Assembly: GCA_018266835.1 (NCBI GenBank)
Contig: JAFDZP010000005.1
Location: forward strand, 434,001-498,000
Direction: 5' to 3'
Length of the DNA: 64,000 bases
Source: Bacteroidota bacterium
Lineage (GTDB): Bacteria; Bacteroidota; Ignavibacteria; Tepidaquicellales; Tepidaquicellaceae
How positions within the stretch are numbered: position 1 is the stretch's first letter; every line of letters begins with the position of its first letter. Made by a program: the position numbers and the translations under genes. Below the pieces are notes generated by a model. It searched no databases. It was given only the letters and a program-made list of their open reading frames with translations, and had not been told where the DNA came from. Positions 6,332 through 14,192 of the stretch are shown piece by piece.

Positions 6332-7192
6332 TTGAAATCAGTAAAACTATTCCTGCTTACACTTATAATAGTTTGTTTTATTAATTTGCATAACGCAAAT
6401 GCTCAGTATAAATTTTCTGAAATTGCAACGGTATCGGTTGAGCTTACACTTGTGCAAAATCAGCTTTTCAAAGATGTAATAGCAAAGGACAAAGAAGTGA
6501 TGCTGAACAACAAAGTGAAGAGAATACACTTTAATAATTCACGCGGAGAAGTTCAATATCTTTACAATAAAAACGGTCAGATAACGGAGTTCTCCATTAC
6601 GGATAAGGACGGAGATAAAACATTCGAGACATTCGAATACGATGCAAATAACAATCCGGTAAAATATTTTTACGGGACACAGCAAAACGATAAGATTGAC
6701 GGAGTTACATACTTCTATAAATATGATGAAAAAGGAAGAATGATTAACGCTACAACGGATCAGAATGTAATGATGTCCCCTGCTAAAGATTACACTATAG
6801 TTTATTACAATAAAAACTTTCCTGATGCGCCGGGAGCAATAAGATATTACAAGGGCAATAAAACTCCCGAGGGAACAAGCATGATAGAATCTCCGCTGTA
6901 TGAATCTGTGATAGAGTCAGATGATAAAGGCAGAATAACACTCGTAATTGATAAAGACAAAAAAGAAATGATTAAGAATGTTTATACGGAGAGTGGTGTG
7001 AATGTTTCATATCTCGGCGATGATTTTATTACTAAGTACACGATAAAAGATAATGTAATTACACACATAGAAGATAATTTCACAGCAACTGATTTTACCT
7101 ATAAAGATAACGGTCTGCTGGATGTTATAAAATTAACATTGATTGAAGATAAAACAGAAAAGACATTTAATCTGGAGTATGAGTTTTATTAA
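6332..7192 (+). CDS. Secreted YD-like repeat protein, family member 1 (286 aa)
   Basis: Starts at TTG 6332 with GAGGAG 8 bases upstream. The signal peptide MKSVKLFLLTLIIVCF...NANAQ is followed by a protein rich in YD-like strands: YNKNGQITEFSIT, YDANNNPVKYFY and YKYDEKGRM. Near the N-terminus is FKDVIAKDKEVMLNNKVKRI, a segment shared with six other proteins to 15140; near the C-terminus is YKDNGLLDVIKL, also shared. YD repeats form beta-rich scaffolds in Rhs/wall-associated proteins, but this family is short and has no toxin tip. Probably exported to the periplasm or surface; no lipobox and no T9SS domain. Function unknown. Confidence 0.75.
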   Translation: MKSVKLFLLTLIIVCFINLHNANAQYKFSEIATVSVELTLVQNQLFKDVIAKDKEVMLNNKVKRIHFNNSRGEVQYLYNKNGQITEFSITDKDGDKTFETFEYDANNNPVKYFYGTQQNDKIDGVTYFYKYDEKGRMINATTDQNVMMSPAKDYTIVYYNKNFPDAPGAIRYYKGNKTPEGTSMIESPLYESVIESDDKGRITLVIDKDKKEMIKNVYTESGVNVSYLGDDFITKYTIKDNVITHIEDNFTATDFTYKDNGLLDVIKLTLIEDKTEKTFNLEYEFY

Positions 7193-7196
7193 ACTT

Positions 7197-7224
7197 CAGA
7201 TTTCAGATTTCAGATTTCAGATTT
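7197..7224. repeat. Heptanucleotide array, 4 perfect CAGATTT units
   Basis: Four perfect CAGATTT copies fill most of the 39-base gap between the first two YD-like genes, ending 7 bases before the next start codon. Confidence 0.9.
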
Positions 7225-7231
7225 ATTAAAA

Positions 7232-8032
7232 ATGAAAATTGTTTTTGTTACAATATTACTATTACTCTCCAGTATTTTGAGTTCTGATGCGACTGCACAA
7301 TATTTTGAATTTTATCCTGATGCAAGCGGAGAACAATACATAGAGAATAATTTAATATTTCATGATATTATACAGAGAGATATAGACTTGATAAAAATTA
7401 ATCATGTTAAAAAGCTTACAATTTTCTATAAAGAAAAAATTCATAAGGAAATATTTTTTAACAGGACGGGGAATTTTGACAGCATAAGATCTATTTTTTA
7501 CAACTCTATTCCGGAACACACTTGCATACAAACTGTAACTTCTTCCGGAATAGAAATAACTAATATTTTTAAAGGTGAGATTAGTGAAAGAATGGTTATA
7601 CAACATGACTCGACTATGACTACTATAAATTTTTATAACCATGGCAAATTATGGGAAAGATATATTTATAAGGATAGAGATTTTACAAAAAGTAACAAGC
7701 GGGAATATGAACTTTGCCCGTTATGGAAAAATGATACAGATAAATGGATAAGGAATATAACTTTTGATTCGACCAGAAATGTTTACAATATAGAATATCT
7801 ACCTGAAAATGATCTAAAAAATATTTTTGTAAGCAACAGTATGATAACTGAAGCTATCAGAAAGGATGTAATTTTTCATCATATAGAAAACAATAGATTA
7901 ATTTCATTTAGCTTCAGCGATCAATTTACCCAATATCTCTACCAGGAAAACGGATTAATTTCTGAAAAGATTGAACAATATTGGGGTAATTGCGATAAGT
8001 ACAATTATTTTTATGAGTATTACGATAATTAA
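7232..8032 (+). CDS. Secreted YD-like repeat protein, family member 2 (266 aa)
   Basis: Signal peptide MKIVFVTILLLLSSILSSDATAQ, then the family layout: FHDIIQRDIDLIKINHVKKL near the N-terminus and YQENGLISEKIEQY at the C-terminus, ending YNYFYEYYDN. It is the most divergent of the seven in the middle, with several cysteines (for example PEHTC, YELCPLW) that its relatives lack, which may form disulphides after export. The start is the ATG at 7232, 39 bases after the preceding relative, with CAGATTT repeats as leader. Probably co-transcribed with member 1. Role unknown. Confidence 0.72.
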   Translation: MKIVFVTILLLLSSILSSDATAQYFEFYPDASGEQYIENNLIFHDIIQRDIDLIKINHVKKLTIFYKEKIHKEIFFNRTGNFDSIRSIFYNSIPEHTCIQTVTSSGIEITNIFKGEISERMVIQHDSTMTTINFYNHGKLWERYIYKDRDFTKSNKREYELCPLWKNDTDKWIRNITFDSTRNVYNIEYLPENDLKNIFVSNSMITEAIRKDVIFHHIENNRLISFSFSDQFTQYLYQENGLISEKIEQYWGNCDKYNYFYEYYDN

Positions 8033-8053
8033 CAATTAAACTTAGCATATATT

Positions 8054-8131
8054 ATGAAAACTATCCACAAAGTAGCATGGGCAATCTTAACGATAATCGT
8101 TATAATAGCTTTTGCGATGTACATGATATAG
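8054..8131 (+). CDS. Possible 25-residue single-helix membrane peptide
   Basis: ATG at 8054 opens MKTIHKVAWAILTIIVIIAF and five more residues (AMYMI) before TAG. The layout is a short basic start followed by one uninterrupted hydrophobic helix. It lies alone between a YD-like gene and the repressor leader. No clear ribosome-binding site. It resembles small membrane peptides (regulatory or toxin-like), but so short a frame may be chance. Confidence 0.35.
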   Translation: MKTIHKVAWAILTIIVIIAFAMYMI

Positions 8132-8165
8132 AAATTTAAGAAATAAGATTTAAGATATAAGATTT
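8131..8165. repeat. Heptanucleotide array, 5 units (AAGATTT type)
   Basis: GAAATTT, AAGAAAT, AAGATTT, AAGATAT, AAGATTT in register, starting on the last base of the preceding small frame. Confidence 0.8.
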
Positions 8166-8193
8166 ATTTTGGTGAAATTTCATTTCACGCATT

Positions 8194-8228
8194 ACTCAAT
8201 ACTTTATACTTACTACTTTATACAAACT
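8194..8228. repeat. Heptanucleotide array in repressor leader, 5 units (ACTTTAT type)
   Basis: ACTCAAT, ACTTTAT, ACTTACT, ACTTTAT, ACAAACT, ending 2 bases before the repressor ATG at 8231. The array therefore occupies the position where a ribosome-binding site or operator would be expected. Confidence 0.85.
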
Positions 8229-8230
8229 GT

Positions 8231-8872
8231 ATGATTCAAACACGATTAAAACATCTACGCGAAGCGCTTGGCTTAAACAAAAATCAGCTGGCAGGAAAGC
8301 TTGACATCGATAACGGAAATCTCTCACGTTATGAGAGCGGCAAGGTGAAGCCCAACTCGGAATTTTACGAACGGCTTGTTGATAAATTCGGAAATGTAAA
8401 TCTTTCCTGGCTTATAAGCGGCGAGGGAGAAATGTTTATCCAGAAAATATCTGCGCCCGATAAAAATAAAATAAGAAGCATACCGCTTTACTCATACGTT
8501 TACTGCGGAAGCCCTGCATCGCAGTGGGATACCGATAAGGTGAAGGAGTACATGCAGCTCCCCTCTCTTACAAAATACGGTGAGGCGTTCGGGCTGATTG
8601 CAAAGGGCGACTCGATGGCTCCGTATATAAATCCCTATGACGTTCTTATCTGCGTTGATAAGCCCGACCTTATAAAAGACAGGACTGCCGTTGTGTGCGT
8701 GTTCAAATCCGTTGATACAATAGAAGCAAATGCAAAGCTGATAAAAAGAAATAAGAAGGAAGGCAGTGTTATGCTTTACTCTATCAATACAAAGTACGAG
8801 CCGGAAGTTTATGATGAAGACGAGATTTTAAAAATTTATAAAGTTGTAAGAATTATAAGGGATGTGAAGTAA
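8231..8872 (+). CDS. Phage-type repressor: XRE helix-turn-helix plus S24 (LexA/CI) autoprotease domain (213 aa)
   Basis: N-terminal HTH: RLKHLREALGLNKNQLAGKL and NGNLSRYESGKVKP (about 5-42). C-terminal S24 peptidase: GDSMAPYINPYDVLI places the nucleophile at Ser128, and the likely partner is Lys169 in AKLIKR. A cleavage site can be read as Cys92-Gly93 (YVYCGSP); UmuD is cut at Cys-Gly, while LexA and CI use Ala-Gly. In this family RecA filaments trigger self-cleavage after DNA damage, relieving repression. Its location near the leftward phage genes suggests it is the prophage repressor, although three kilobases and other genes lie between. Codons look more GC-rich than in the neighbours. Confidence 0.88.
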   Translation: MIQTRLKHLREALGLNKNQLAGKLDIDNGNLSRYESGKVKPNSEFYERLVDKFGNVNLSWLISGEGEMFIQKISAPDKNKIRSIPLYSYVYCGSPASQWDTDKVKEYMQLPSLTKYGEAFGLIAKGDSMAPYINPYDVLICVDKPDLIKDRTAVVCVFKSVDTIEANAKLIKRNKKEGSVMLYSINTKYEPEVYDEDEILKIYKVVRIIRDVK

Positions 8873-8894
8873 TTTTTAATTTATAATTTTAGTT

Positions 8895-9638
8895 ATGCAT
8901 AAATCAAATTTCCACTTTATTATTGTTTTTTTCATATGCATAGTATTTCTTTCGTGCAGTATGATCCAAAAGCTTTCAGAAAAAGTAAAGCAGCAAAAAA
9001 ATGCAGCAAAAAATGATAATTCACTTCCGTTTAAACTGACTGTAACAGGAACTAAGGGCGTGGAATTTTCAGGATACTATACATCAGGAAAAGGAAGATG
9101 GGGCGAAACACTCGATTCGGTTCACCTGCAGGGAACCATTCCTGCGGAATTTTATCTGAAAGATTATCCTACAATATATTGCAGTGTGAAAAAACAAATG
9201 AAGGGAACAATGATTCTCACCCTTTCAGAAAATGGAGTTAGAGATCTATCTGCAGATTCAACAAGTTCAGATATCGGCATGATTGTTTTATCATCAAGAG
9301 CAAACAACGGGCAGCATTTTACCGGACCGGGAATAGAACATGCACCCGCTGCCTATTTTTTAAAAGTGGAATCCAAAGATACCCTGCTGCACCCTGTGGT
9401 CATTTCAAAAGAGTGGTATGAGGGGCTAAGTTTATCAAATACACTTGCGTTAAAATGTCCCTTTGAAGTGCGACTTCCTCAATGTGATGAAATTAAAGCA
9501 GACTTTATGATGACTCCGGAAATGGAAGAACTAAATGTCACACTATTAAATGCTGATAAACAAATTCTGAAAAAAGAGACCGGAACATATAAAACCGACA
9601 CATTTGAATTTGAATATATTACAGGTACAAATAAATAA
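8895..9638 (+). CDS. Putative lipoprotein, FTLTGT family member 1 (247 aa)
   Basis: Signal peptide with lipobox IVFLSC (Cys21), then a lysine/glutamine-rich linker and a folded part beginning PFKLTVTGTKGVEFSGYYTS. The segment with HLQGTIPAEFYLKDYP and MILTLSENG is clearly shared with the lipoproteins at 9844 and 19877, so the three form a family: a core of about 100 residues with an extra C-terminal domain here. Probably anchored in the inner leaflet of the outer membrane. It starts 22 bases after the repressor stop and could be co-transcribed with it, making it a candidate lysogeny-expressed (moron) gene. Function unknown. Confidence 0.7.
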   Translation: MHKSNFHFIIVFFICIVFLSCSMIQKLSEKVKQQKNAAKNDNSLPFKLTVTGTKGVEFSGYYTSGKGRWGETLDSVHLQGTIPAEFYLKDYPTIYCSVKKQMKGTMILTLSENGVRDLSADSTSSDIGMIVLSSRANNGQHFTGPGIEHAPAAYFLKVESKDTLLHPVVISKEWYEGLSLSNTLALKCPFEVRLPQCDEIKADFMMTPEMEELNVTLLNADKQILKKETGTYKTDTFEFEYITGTNK

Positions 9639-9843
9639 ATTTATCATTCTATCGTTTAAGCCTTAAAATTTATTCCGTGTAAAAACCACACTGCACTAAC
9701 CTTGATTTTGATTTCAGAAAGATATCTGTAATAAATTGCGAGTGTAACCAAATTTATGATGCACTTTTTTCCGTTAAGTTTATTCATATTTTATTCAAAT
9801 ACAATTTTTTAATTTACAGTTAATTATATAAAATAATTTACAA

Positions 9844-10623
9844 ATGCATACTGTTAAGTTGTTTGCCGCATTATTAATTTGTTGTTTAATTTTTTCTTGC
9901 GGATTATTAAATAAAAGAGCAGTAAAACAAACTGACAAACCTTACCATACAAATCCCCCTGTAGCAGAGCTTAACAAATATGCAGCTTCGAGTAAATTCA
10001 CATTATTGATTGACGGCACACCGGGAACACCTATAGACGGATTTTTTACACCAATAGGAACTCAGGTCCTCGATAGAATAAGCCTTGACGGAAGTCCGCC
10101 AATGAAATTCGATTCAGTTATAGCAAATAAATTTTTTGTCCATGCAAATAAAAAAGGAATTGCAGGTACACTTAAAGTTACTTTGCTTGAGAACGGAAAA
10201 AAGATAATGTGCGACTCCACCGATGCTGATAAAGGATACGTAGAGATGACTGCATTCCCGGACACAAATGAGTACTTCAGAAGTTTTAATCCCGACAGGA
10301 TTGCAGGGTATATTAAGGTAACATGCGAGAAGAGAATGTTTCCTATAATACAAATGCATAAAAGATATACAAGCAATTTCACTACATATACTATTGAATC
10401 GCCTACTCCCCTTCTTATACCTGTTCAGAACTGCACTGATTTTTCATTTGAAATATTTAATGATATAAATGTATTGTATGATTTCAACTGTGAAGTTTTT
10501 GATGATGACAATAAGTTAATTGATAAAATAATGTGCAAAAGCACACAGACAGGGCTTACATTTAACGGTTACCGATTCATAAGAAAAAAATCCGATAAAC
10601 CTGCGAACGAAGGGAACCGGTAA
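9844..10623 (+). CDS. Putative lipoprotein, FTLTGT family member 2 (259 aa)
   Basis: Lipobox LIFSC with Cys19 after MHTVKLFAALLICC. The folded part opens FTLLIDGTPGTPIDGFFTPI and contains IAGTLKVTLLENGKK, matching the lipoprotein at 8895 (FKLTVTGTKG..., ILTLSENG) and the shorter one at 19877. A second half with paired cysteines (CEKRM, QNCTDF, NCEVF) extends to residue 259. No enzyme motif. It lies 205 bases downstream of member 1, a gap in which I see nothing, and 39 bases upstream of a YD-like gene. Probably surface or periplasmic. Confidence 0.7.
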   Translation: MHTVKLFAALLICCLIFSCGLLNKRAVKQTDKPYHTNPPVAELNKYAASSKFTLLIDGTPGTPIDGFFTPIGTQVLDRISLDGSPPMKFDSVIANKFFVHANKKGIAGTLKVTLLENGKKIMCDSTDADKGYVEMTAFPDTNEYFRSFNPDRIAGYIKVTCEKRMFPIIQMHKRYTSNFTTYTIESPTPLLIPVQNCTDFSFEIFNDINVLYDFNCEVFDDDNKLIDKIMCKSTQTGLTFNGYRFIRKKSDKPANEGNR

Positions 10624-10662
10624 GAATTAATCGTGTATCATAATATAGTAATTGAACCGATA

Positions 10663-11550
10663 ATGAGAATCAGCAAATTATTTATTTTTGTTTTATTTTT
10701 TTCAACCGTCAATGTCCGGGCGCAATATACTGATTGCATTGATTACTCCGATATCCGTCAGACGATGATTTACAACAATGTCTTAAAAGATTTCATTGAT
10801 AAAGATGAAGCGGTTTTAAAAAAGCAGAATATTAATGAAGTAATCTGTTCATACAAAGACGGCAGAATGATAAGTGAAACTGTTTACAATGAAGGTGGGA
10901 TAATGAGTTTATTAAAATATAATTTCAGAGGCGAAGCCGAAACAAAAATTACAATTGAAAGAGACAGCTTAAAAAGAGTTTTAAGTATAACTGTAGCTAA
11001 TATTTTAAATAAAGGATTACCCCTGTATTATGTTTTTGATTACGACTCAGACTACATCACTAAAATAAAAGTTTTTCTCAGAGAAAAGTTAATTGAGCAG
11101 GGAGAGTTTGTTTCAATGCCTCCCGAAGCGTATGAAAAAAACTCAAACATCATTTTAGCGGATAAATATAATTTTGTAGATATAAAGGATATGGTAAATT
11201 CTAATTCAATTGAAAATTTATACTGCGAATATTTTGTAAATGAAAAAGGTCGGATTACTTTGGTAAAAGATGTACGTACAGGTGCCGTTCTGGACTCCGT
11301 AGTGTACAAGCAGGATACGATTAAAATAATTCAGCCGAAGAAATCAAGCACAGAGTATAGACTTGAAAACGGAAGGATAACATATAAATTGCAGAGGACT
11401 AAAGATAACAGACCAATGCCGCCGGGCTCTAAAGGATTAAGACCTGATAAAATACAAAAAATGAAATTCTACATTGAAGAAAACGGACTTATTGAAAGCG
11501 CCAGAGACGAACACGATGAAATAAACTACACTTACAGGAGGACACAATAA
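10663..11550 (+). CDS. Secreted YD-like repeat protein, family member 3 (295 aa)
   Basis: I start at ATG 10663 because it gives a clean signal peptide, MRISKLFIFVLFFSTVNVRA|Q; a GTG at 10633 would add ten residues that spoil it. The protein shows the family N-terminal segment (LKDFIDKDEAVLKKQNINEV) and a C-terminal FYIEENGLIESARDE, but its end (YTYRRTQ) differs from the usual YEYY. Its last codons carry the AGGAGG that serves the next gene, and its stop overlaps the apparent start of that gene, so translation of the two is probably coupled. Confidence 0.72.
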   Translation: MRISKLFIFVLFFSTVNVRAQYTDCIDYSDIRQTMIYNNVLKDFIDKDEAVLKKQNINEVICSYKDGRMISETVYNEGGIMSLLKYNFRGEAETKITIERDSLKRVLSITVANILNKGLPLYYVFDYDSDYITKIKVFLREKLIEQGEFVSMPPEAYEKNSNIILADKYNFVDIKDMVNSNSIENLYCEYFVNEKGRITLVKDVRTGAVLDSVVYKQDTIKIIQPKKSSTEYRLENGRITYKLQRTKDNRPMPPGSKGLRPDKIQKMKFYIEENGLIESARDEHDEINYTYRRTQ

Positions 11551-12380
11551 AAAAATTATTTATAATATTATTCAGTTTGTTTTCCCTCGGATTAAAGGCG
11601 CAGTATTCCGAGCAGTTACAGTTCTATTCATTGGATTATTTTTTAATGAACAGAATTTTGTTCAAAGATGTTTATGCCAATACAACTGAGTTAATGAAAT
11701 CGAAAGTGAAAAATATAAAAGTTTACGATGATAAAAATAATTTGATAAATGAAACAAATGTTGATATTGAAGGTAGAGTTGCATCAATCAAAAATCAGGT
11801 CGTAAATATAAATACCGCCATGGAATCTTACAAAGCTCAATATGACAGAAACAACAATCTTATCGAGCTGTATTCATCATTGGTAAATTACAAAGACAAC
11901 GATTACTGCAGGTTCACATATATCGGCAGCACACTCATATCTTATGATTATTTTTTGAAAGGCAAAGAACTCTTTACACATTGCGATATGCGTCATGATA
12001 ACACAAAGGATAAAAATTTGCTGACCGGATACGATTCAAAGCTTTGGGAAGGAGACAGCATTCCCTACTACGTAAATTTTAAATATGATATTTACAACCG
12101 TCTGTTTGATATAAGAGCAATGGGAGATTTTCAATACATCTATCAGATACAGTATGCAGGTGACAGCATTAAAATTATGGACGGTAACGGCTCGGGTTAT
12201 GAAATTTATGTGATAGAAGATAATACAATAAAGCAGCACATTATTTACAGCGCAGCATTAAGTTATGAAGCAAAACGGACTTTTCATTACGATGAGAGCG
12301 GACTAGTAGATTACATTTCAATTGAGGACACACGCGGCAATAAATACAAACACAGATTTCAATACGAATACTATCATTAA
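11547..12380 (+). CDS. Secreted YD-like repeat protein, family member 4 (277 aa), apparent AUA start
   Basis: The frame from ATA at 11547 reads (M)KKLFIILFSLFSLGLKA|QYS, a complete signal peptide like those of its relatives. AGGAGG ends 5 bases before this ATA. The first conventional start in frame, TTG at 11577, would lose two thirds of the signal peptide. The ATA overlaps the stop of the preceding gene (AATAA). AUA starts are rare but documented in bacteria at low efficiency. The mature part has the family segment FKDVYANTTELMKSKVKNI and C-terminal YDESGLVDYISI...YEYYH. If the AUA reading is wrong, a nearby sequence error or a cytoplasmic form from TTG are alternatives. Confidence 0.65.
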   Translation: MKKLFIILFSLFSLGLKAQYSEQLQFYSLDYFLMNRILFKDVYANTTELMKSKVKNIKVYDDKNNLINETNVDIEGRVASIKNQVVNINTAMESYKAQYDRNNNLIELYSSLVNYKDNDYCRFTYIGSTLISYDYFLKGKELFTHCDMRHDNTKDKNLLTGYDSKLWEGDSIPYYVNFKYDIYNRLFDIRAMGDFQYIYQIQYAGDSIKIMDGNGSGYEIYVIEDNTIKQHIIYSAALSYEAKRTFHYDESGLVDYISIEDTRGNKYKHRFQYEYYH

Positions 12381-12383
12381 CTG

Positions 12384-12453
12384 CAATTAACAATTAGCAA
12401 TTAGCAATTAGCAATTAACAATTAGCAATTAGCAATTAGCAATTAACGATTAA
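12384..12453. repeat. Longest heptanucleotide array, 10 units (CAATTAA/CAATTAG)
   Basis: Ten units in register: CAATTAA and CAATTAG in the order A G G G A G G G A, then CGATTAA. The A-G-G-G order gives a 28-base higher-order period. It fills the gap between two YD-like genes. Confidence 0.93.
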
Positions 12454-12466
12454 TCAACAAATAGTA

Positions 12467-13324
12467 ATGAAGATTTTTTTTATCATATTTTTATTTTGTT
12501 GTTGCATGAGCTCATGTGAAGTTAAAGCTCAGTATGCTGACTACTTTAAAATCACCGATTTGCGTGGCGCGTTTGTATATGATATTGTCATGAGAAAAGT
12601 TATTGATAAAGATGTTCACATATTAAAAGAGAATAATGTTAAAAGCGTTGTTGTACGCGGTGATAGCGGAAAAGTAACAAGTAAATTTTCTGTGAATGAA
12701 GATGGATGGATAACGAACTATTCAACATACGAATACAACGACGGCGAAGAGATAAACTACGAAATTACCTATGACGGAAGCAGACCGCTGACGATAAAAT
12801 ACAAAGAGAAAGGTATGGGTATAAACTATACCTGCTTTTACAAAGATAATCATCTTGAATACATCAATGCCGATTTTGGCAGCAAGCTTGCTGAAGACTG
12901 CGTTTTCAGTTTTTCAAATAAAGACAAGATTGACAGAATTGATTACATAGATAAGTTAAAAGATACAGTTTATATGACAATTCATTTTTTATATGATTCA
13001 AAAGATAAACTTGTAAGCACAAAAGATATAAAATTTGATAATGTTATTGATACAATATCATACTCTGAAAATGTTATAACAATAAACAGATTACATTTTG
13101 AGGAGAAGAAATATACTTTGAATGATAATAGAATAACGGAGGAGCAAAATACATTTCCATCGAAGCAGCTGCAGTCAAAGTCTTATTCATATCAGACGGA
13201 GATTCCCGATATTGTTTCAAAATACAGATATTATTATAAAGATAATGGATTGATAGAATACATAGATGCCGGCACAGATAACTTTAAATACAAATACATT
13301 TACGAGTATGAATATTACCAGTGA
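12467..13324 (+). CDS. Secreted YD-like repeat protein, family member 5 (285 aa)
   Basis: Signal peptide MKIFFIIFLFCCCMSSCEVKA|QYAD. An SSC motif could also be read as a lipobox, but the AQY junction matches the non-lipidated relatives. The family N-terminal block is MRKVIDKDVHILKENNVKSV; YD-like strands follow (YEYNDGEEINYEITYD, CFYKDNHLEYI) and the C-terminus is YYKDNGLIEYIDAG...YEYEYYQ. It is preceded by the ten-unit heptamer array and ends 4 bases before the next family member, so those two are probably translated from one message. Confidence 0.74.
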   Translation: MKIFFIIFLFCCCMSSCEVKAQYADYFKITDLRGAFVYDIVMRKVIDKDVHILKENNVKSVVVRGDSGKVTSKFSVNEDGWITNYSTYEYNDGEEINYEITYDGSRPLTIKYKEKGMGINYTCFYKDNHLEYINADFGSKLAEDCVFSFSNKDKIDRIDYIDKLKDTVYMTIHFLYDSKDKLVSTKDIKFDNVIDTISYSENVITINRLHFEEKKYTLNDNRITEEQNTFPSKQLQSKSYSYQTEIPDIVSKYRYYYKDNGLIEYIDAGTDNFKYKYIYEYEYYQ

Positions 13325-13328
13325 GTAT

Positions 13329-14162
13329 ATGGAAAAAATAAAATTACTTTTAATACTTATCAGTCTGTTTAGCATTTCAAGTGTTTCCTATGCACAGTAC
13401 TACCAGAGTACAATGATAGAGTATGCTCCGCTGTTTATAATTAAAAACTCAGTGAACAAAGAAATTCGTGATGCAGATGCCGAGGTCCTGAAAACAAATA
13501 AAGTAAAGGAAGTTCTGGTAAAAAATGATGCAGGGAAATATACCCACAAAATGCTTGTTAATAATTTCGGATATATAGAAGATTATATGTTGTTTGATCC
13601 CGTTGATGAAAGATTAACTGCGCAATGGAGATTCGGGTATGATGCAAATACAAATCTTACTGCTGTTACAAGAAAAGAAGGCAGGATTCGTATGAGTTAC
13701 ATTTTTACCTATGAAAAAAACCTTCTTGCAAGTATTCATATAGATTCATCGGGCATTGAAAGCCAATACGATTTTGCATACACTTCAGATAATAAAATTA
13801 CAAAAGCTACCTTGCTTGATCTTGTAAAAGATACAGTTGCAGAAAAATATTTTTTCGGGTATGATTCCTATGGAAGATTAATAAAAGTAAATGATGAGAA
13901 GAAATCGGATTTATTATGTGATATTTCTTATACAGATAATTCAATCAATATTTTTATCAAGGACGAATATTCTTTTATATATGAACTTAAGAACAAAAGA
14001 ATTTCAGAAGAGCTTTACAGTCTGCTCGGGCTGGGTCCTTCAAACTACAGTGTTGTTATAAAATATTTTTATGATGAAAACGGATTGATTACAGAGGTTC
14101 AGAAAACTATGGATAATATTTACACTTCGGAAAAATATGAATATGTTTTTTACACTCCGTAA
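13329..14162 (+). CDS. Secreted YD-like repeat protein, family member 6 (277 aa)
   Basis: ATG 13329 is preferred over an upstream ATG at 13266 that lies inside the previous gene, because it gives the signal peptide MEKIKLLLILISLFSISSVSYA|QYY. Shared features: NKEIRDADAEVLKTNKVKEV near the N-terminus, FGYDANTNLTAV and FGYDSYGRLIKV as YD-like strands, and YFYDENGLITEV near the end. The tandem placement with 4-base spacing and similar length to members 4 and 5 points to local duplication. Confidence 0.74.
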   Translation: MEKIKLLLILISLFSISSVSYAQYYQSTMIEYAPLFIIKNSVNKEIRDADAEVLKTNKVKEVLVKNDAGKYTHKMLVNNFGYIEDYMLFDPVDERLTAQWRFGYDANTNLTAVTRKEGRIRMSYIFTYEKNLLASIHIDSSGIESQYDFAYTSDNKITKATLLDLVKDTVAEKYFFGYDSYGRLIKVNDEKKSDLLCDISYTDNSINIFIKDEYSFIYELKNKRISEELYSLLGLGPSNYSVVIKYFYDENGLITEVQKTMDNIYTSEKYEYVFYTP

Positions 14163-14192
14163 CTGTTAAATTGTGGTTTAATCCAAAACCAC

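Noticed and set aside
13266..13328. Upstream ATG for the sixth YD-like gene
   Set aside because: It lies inside the preceding gene and would put 21 residues before the signal peptide.
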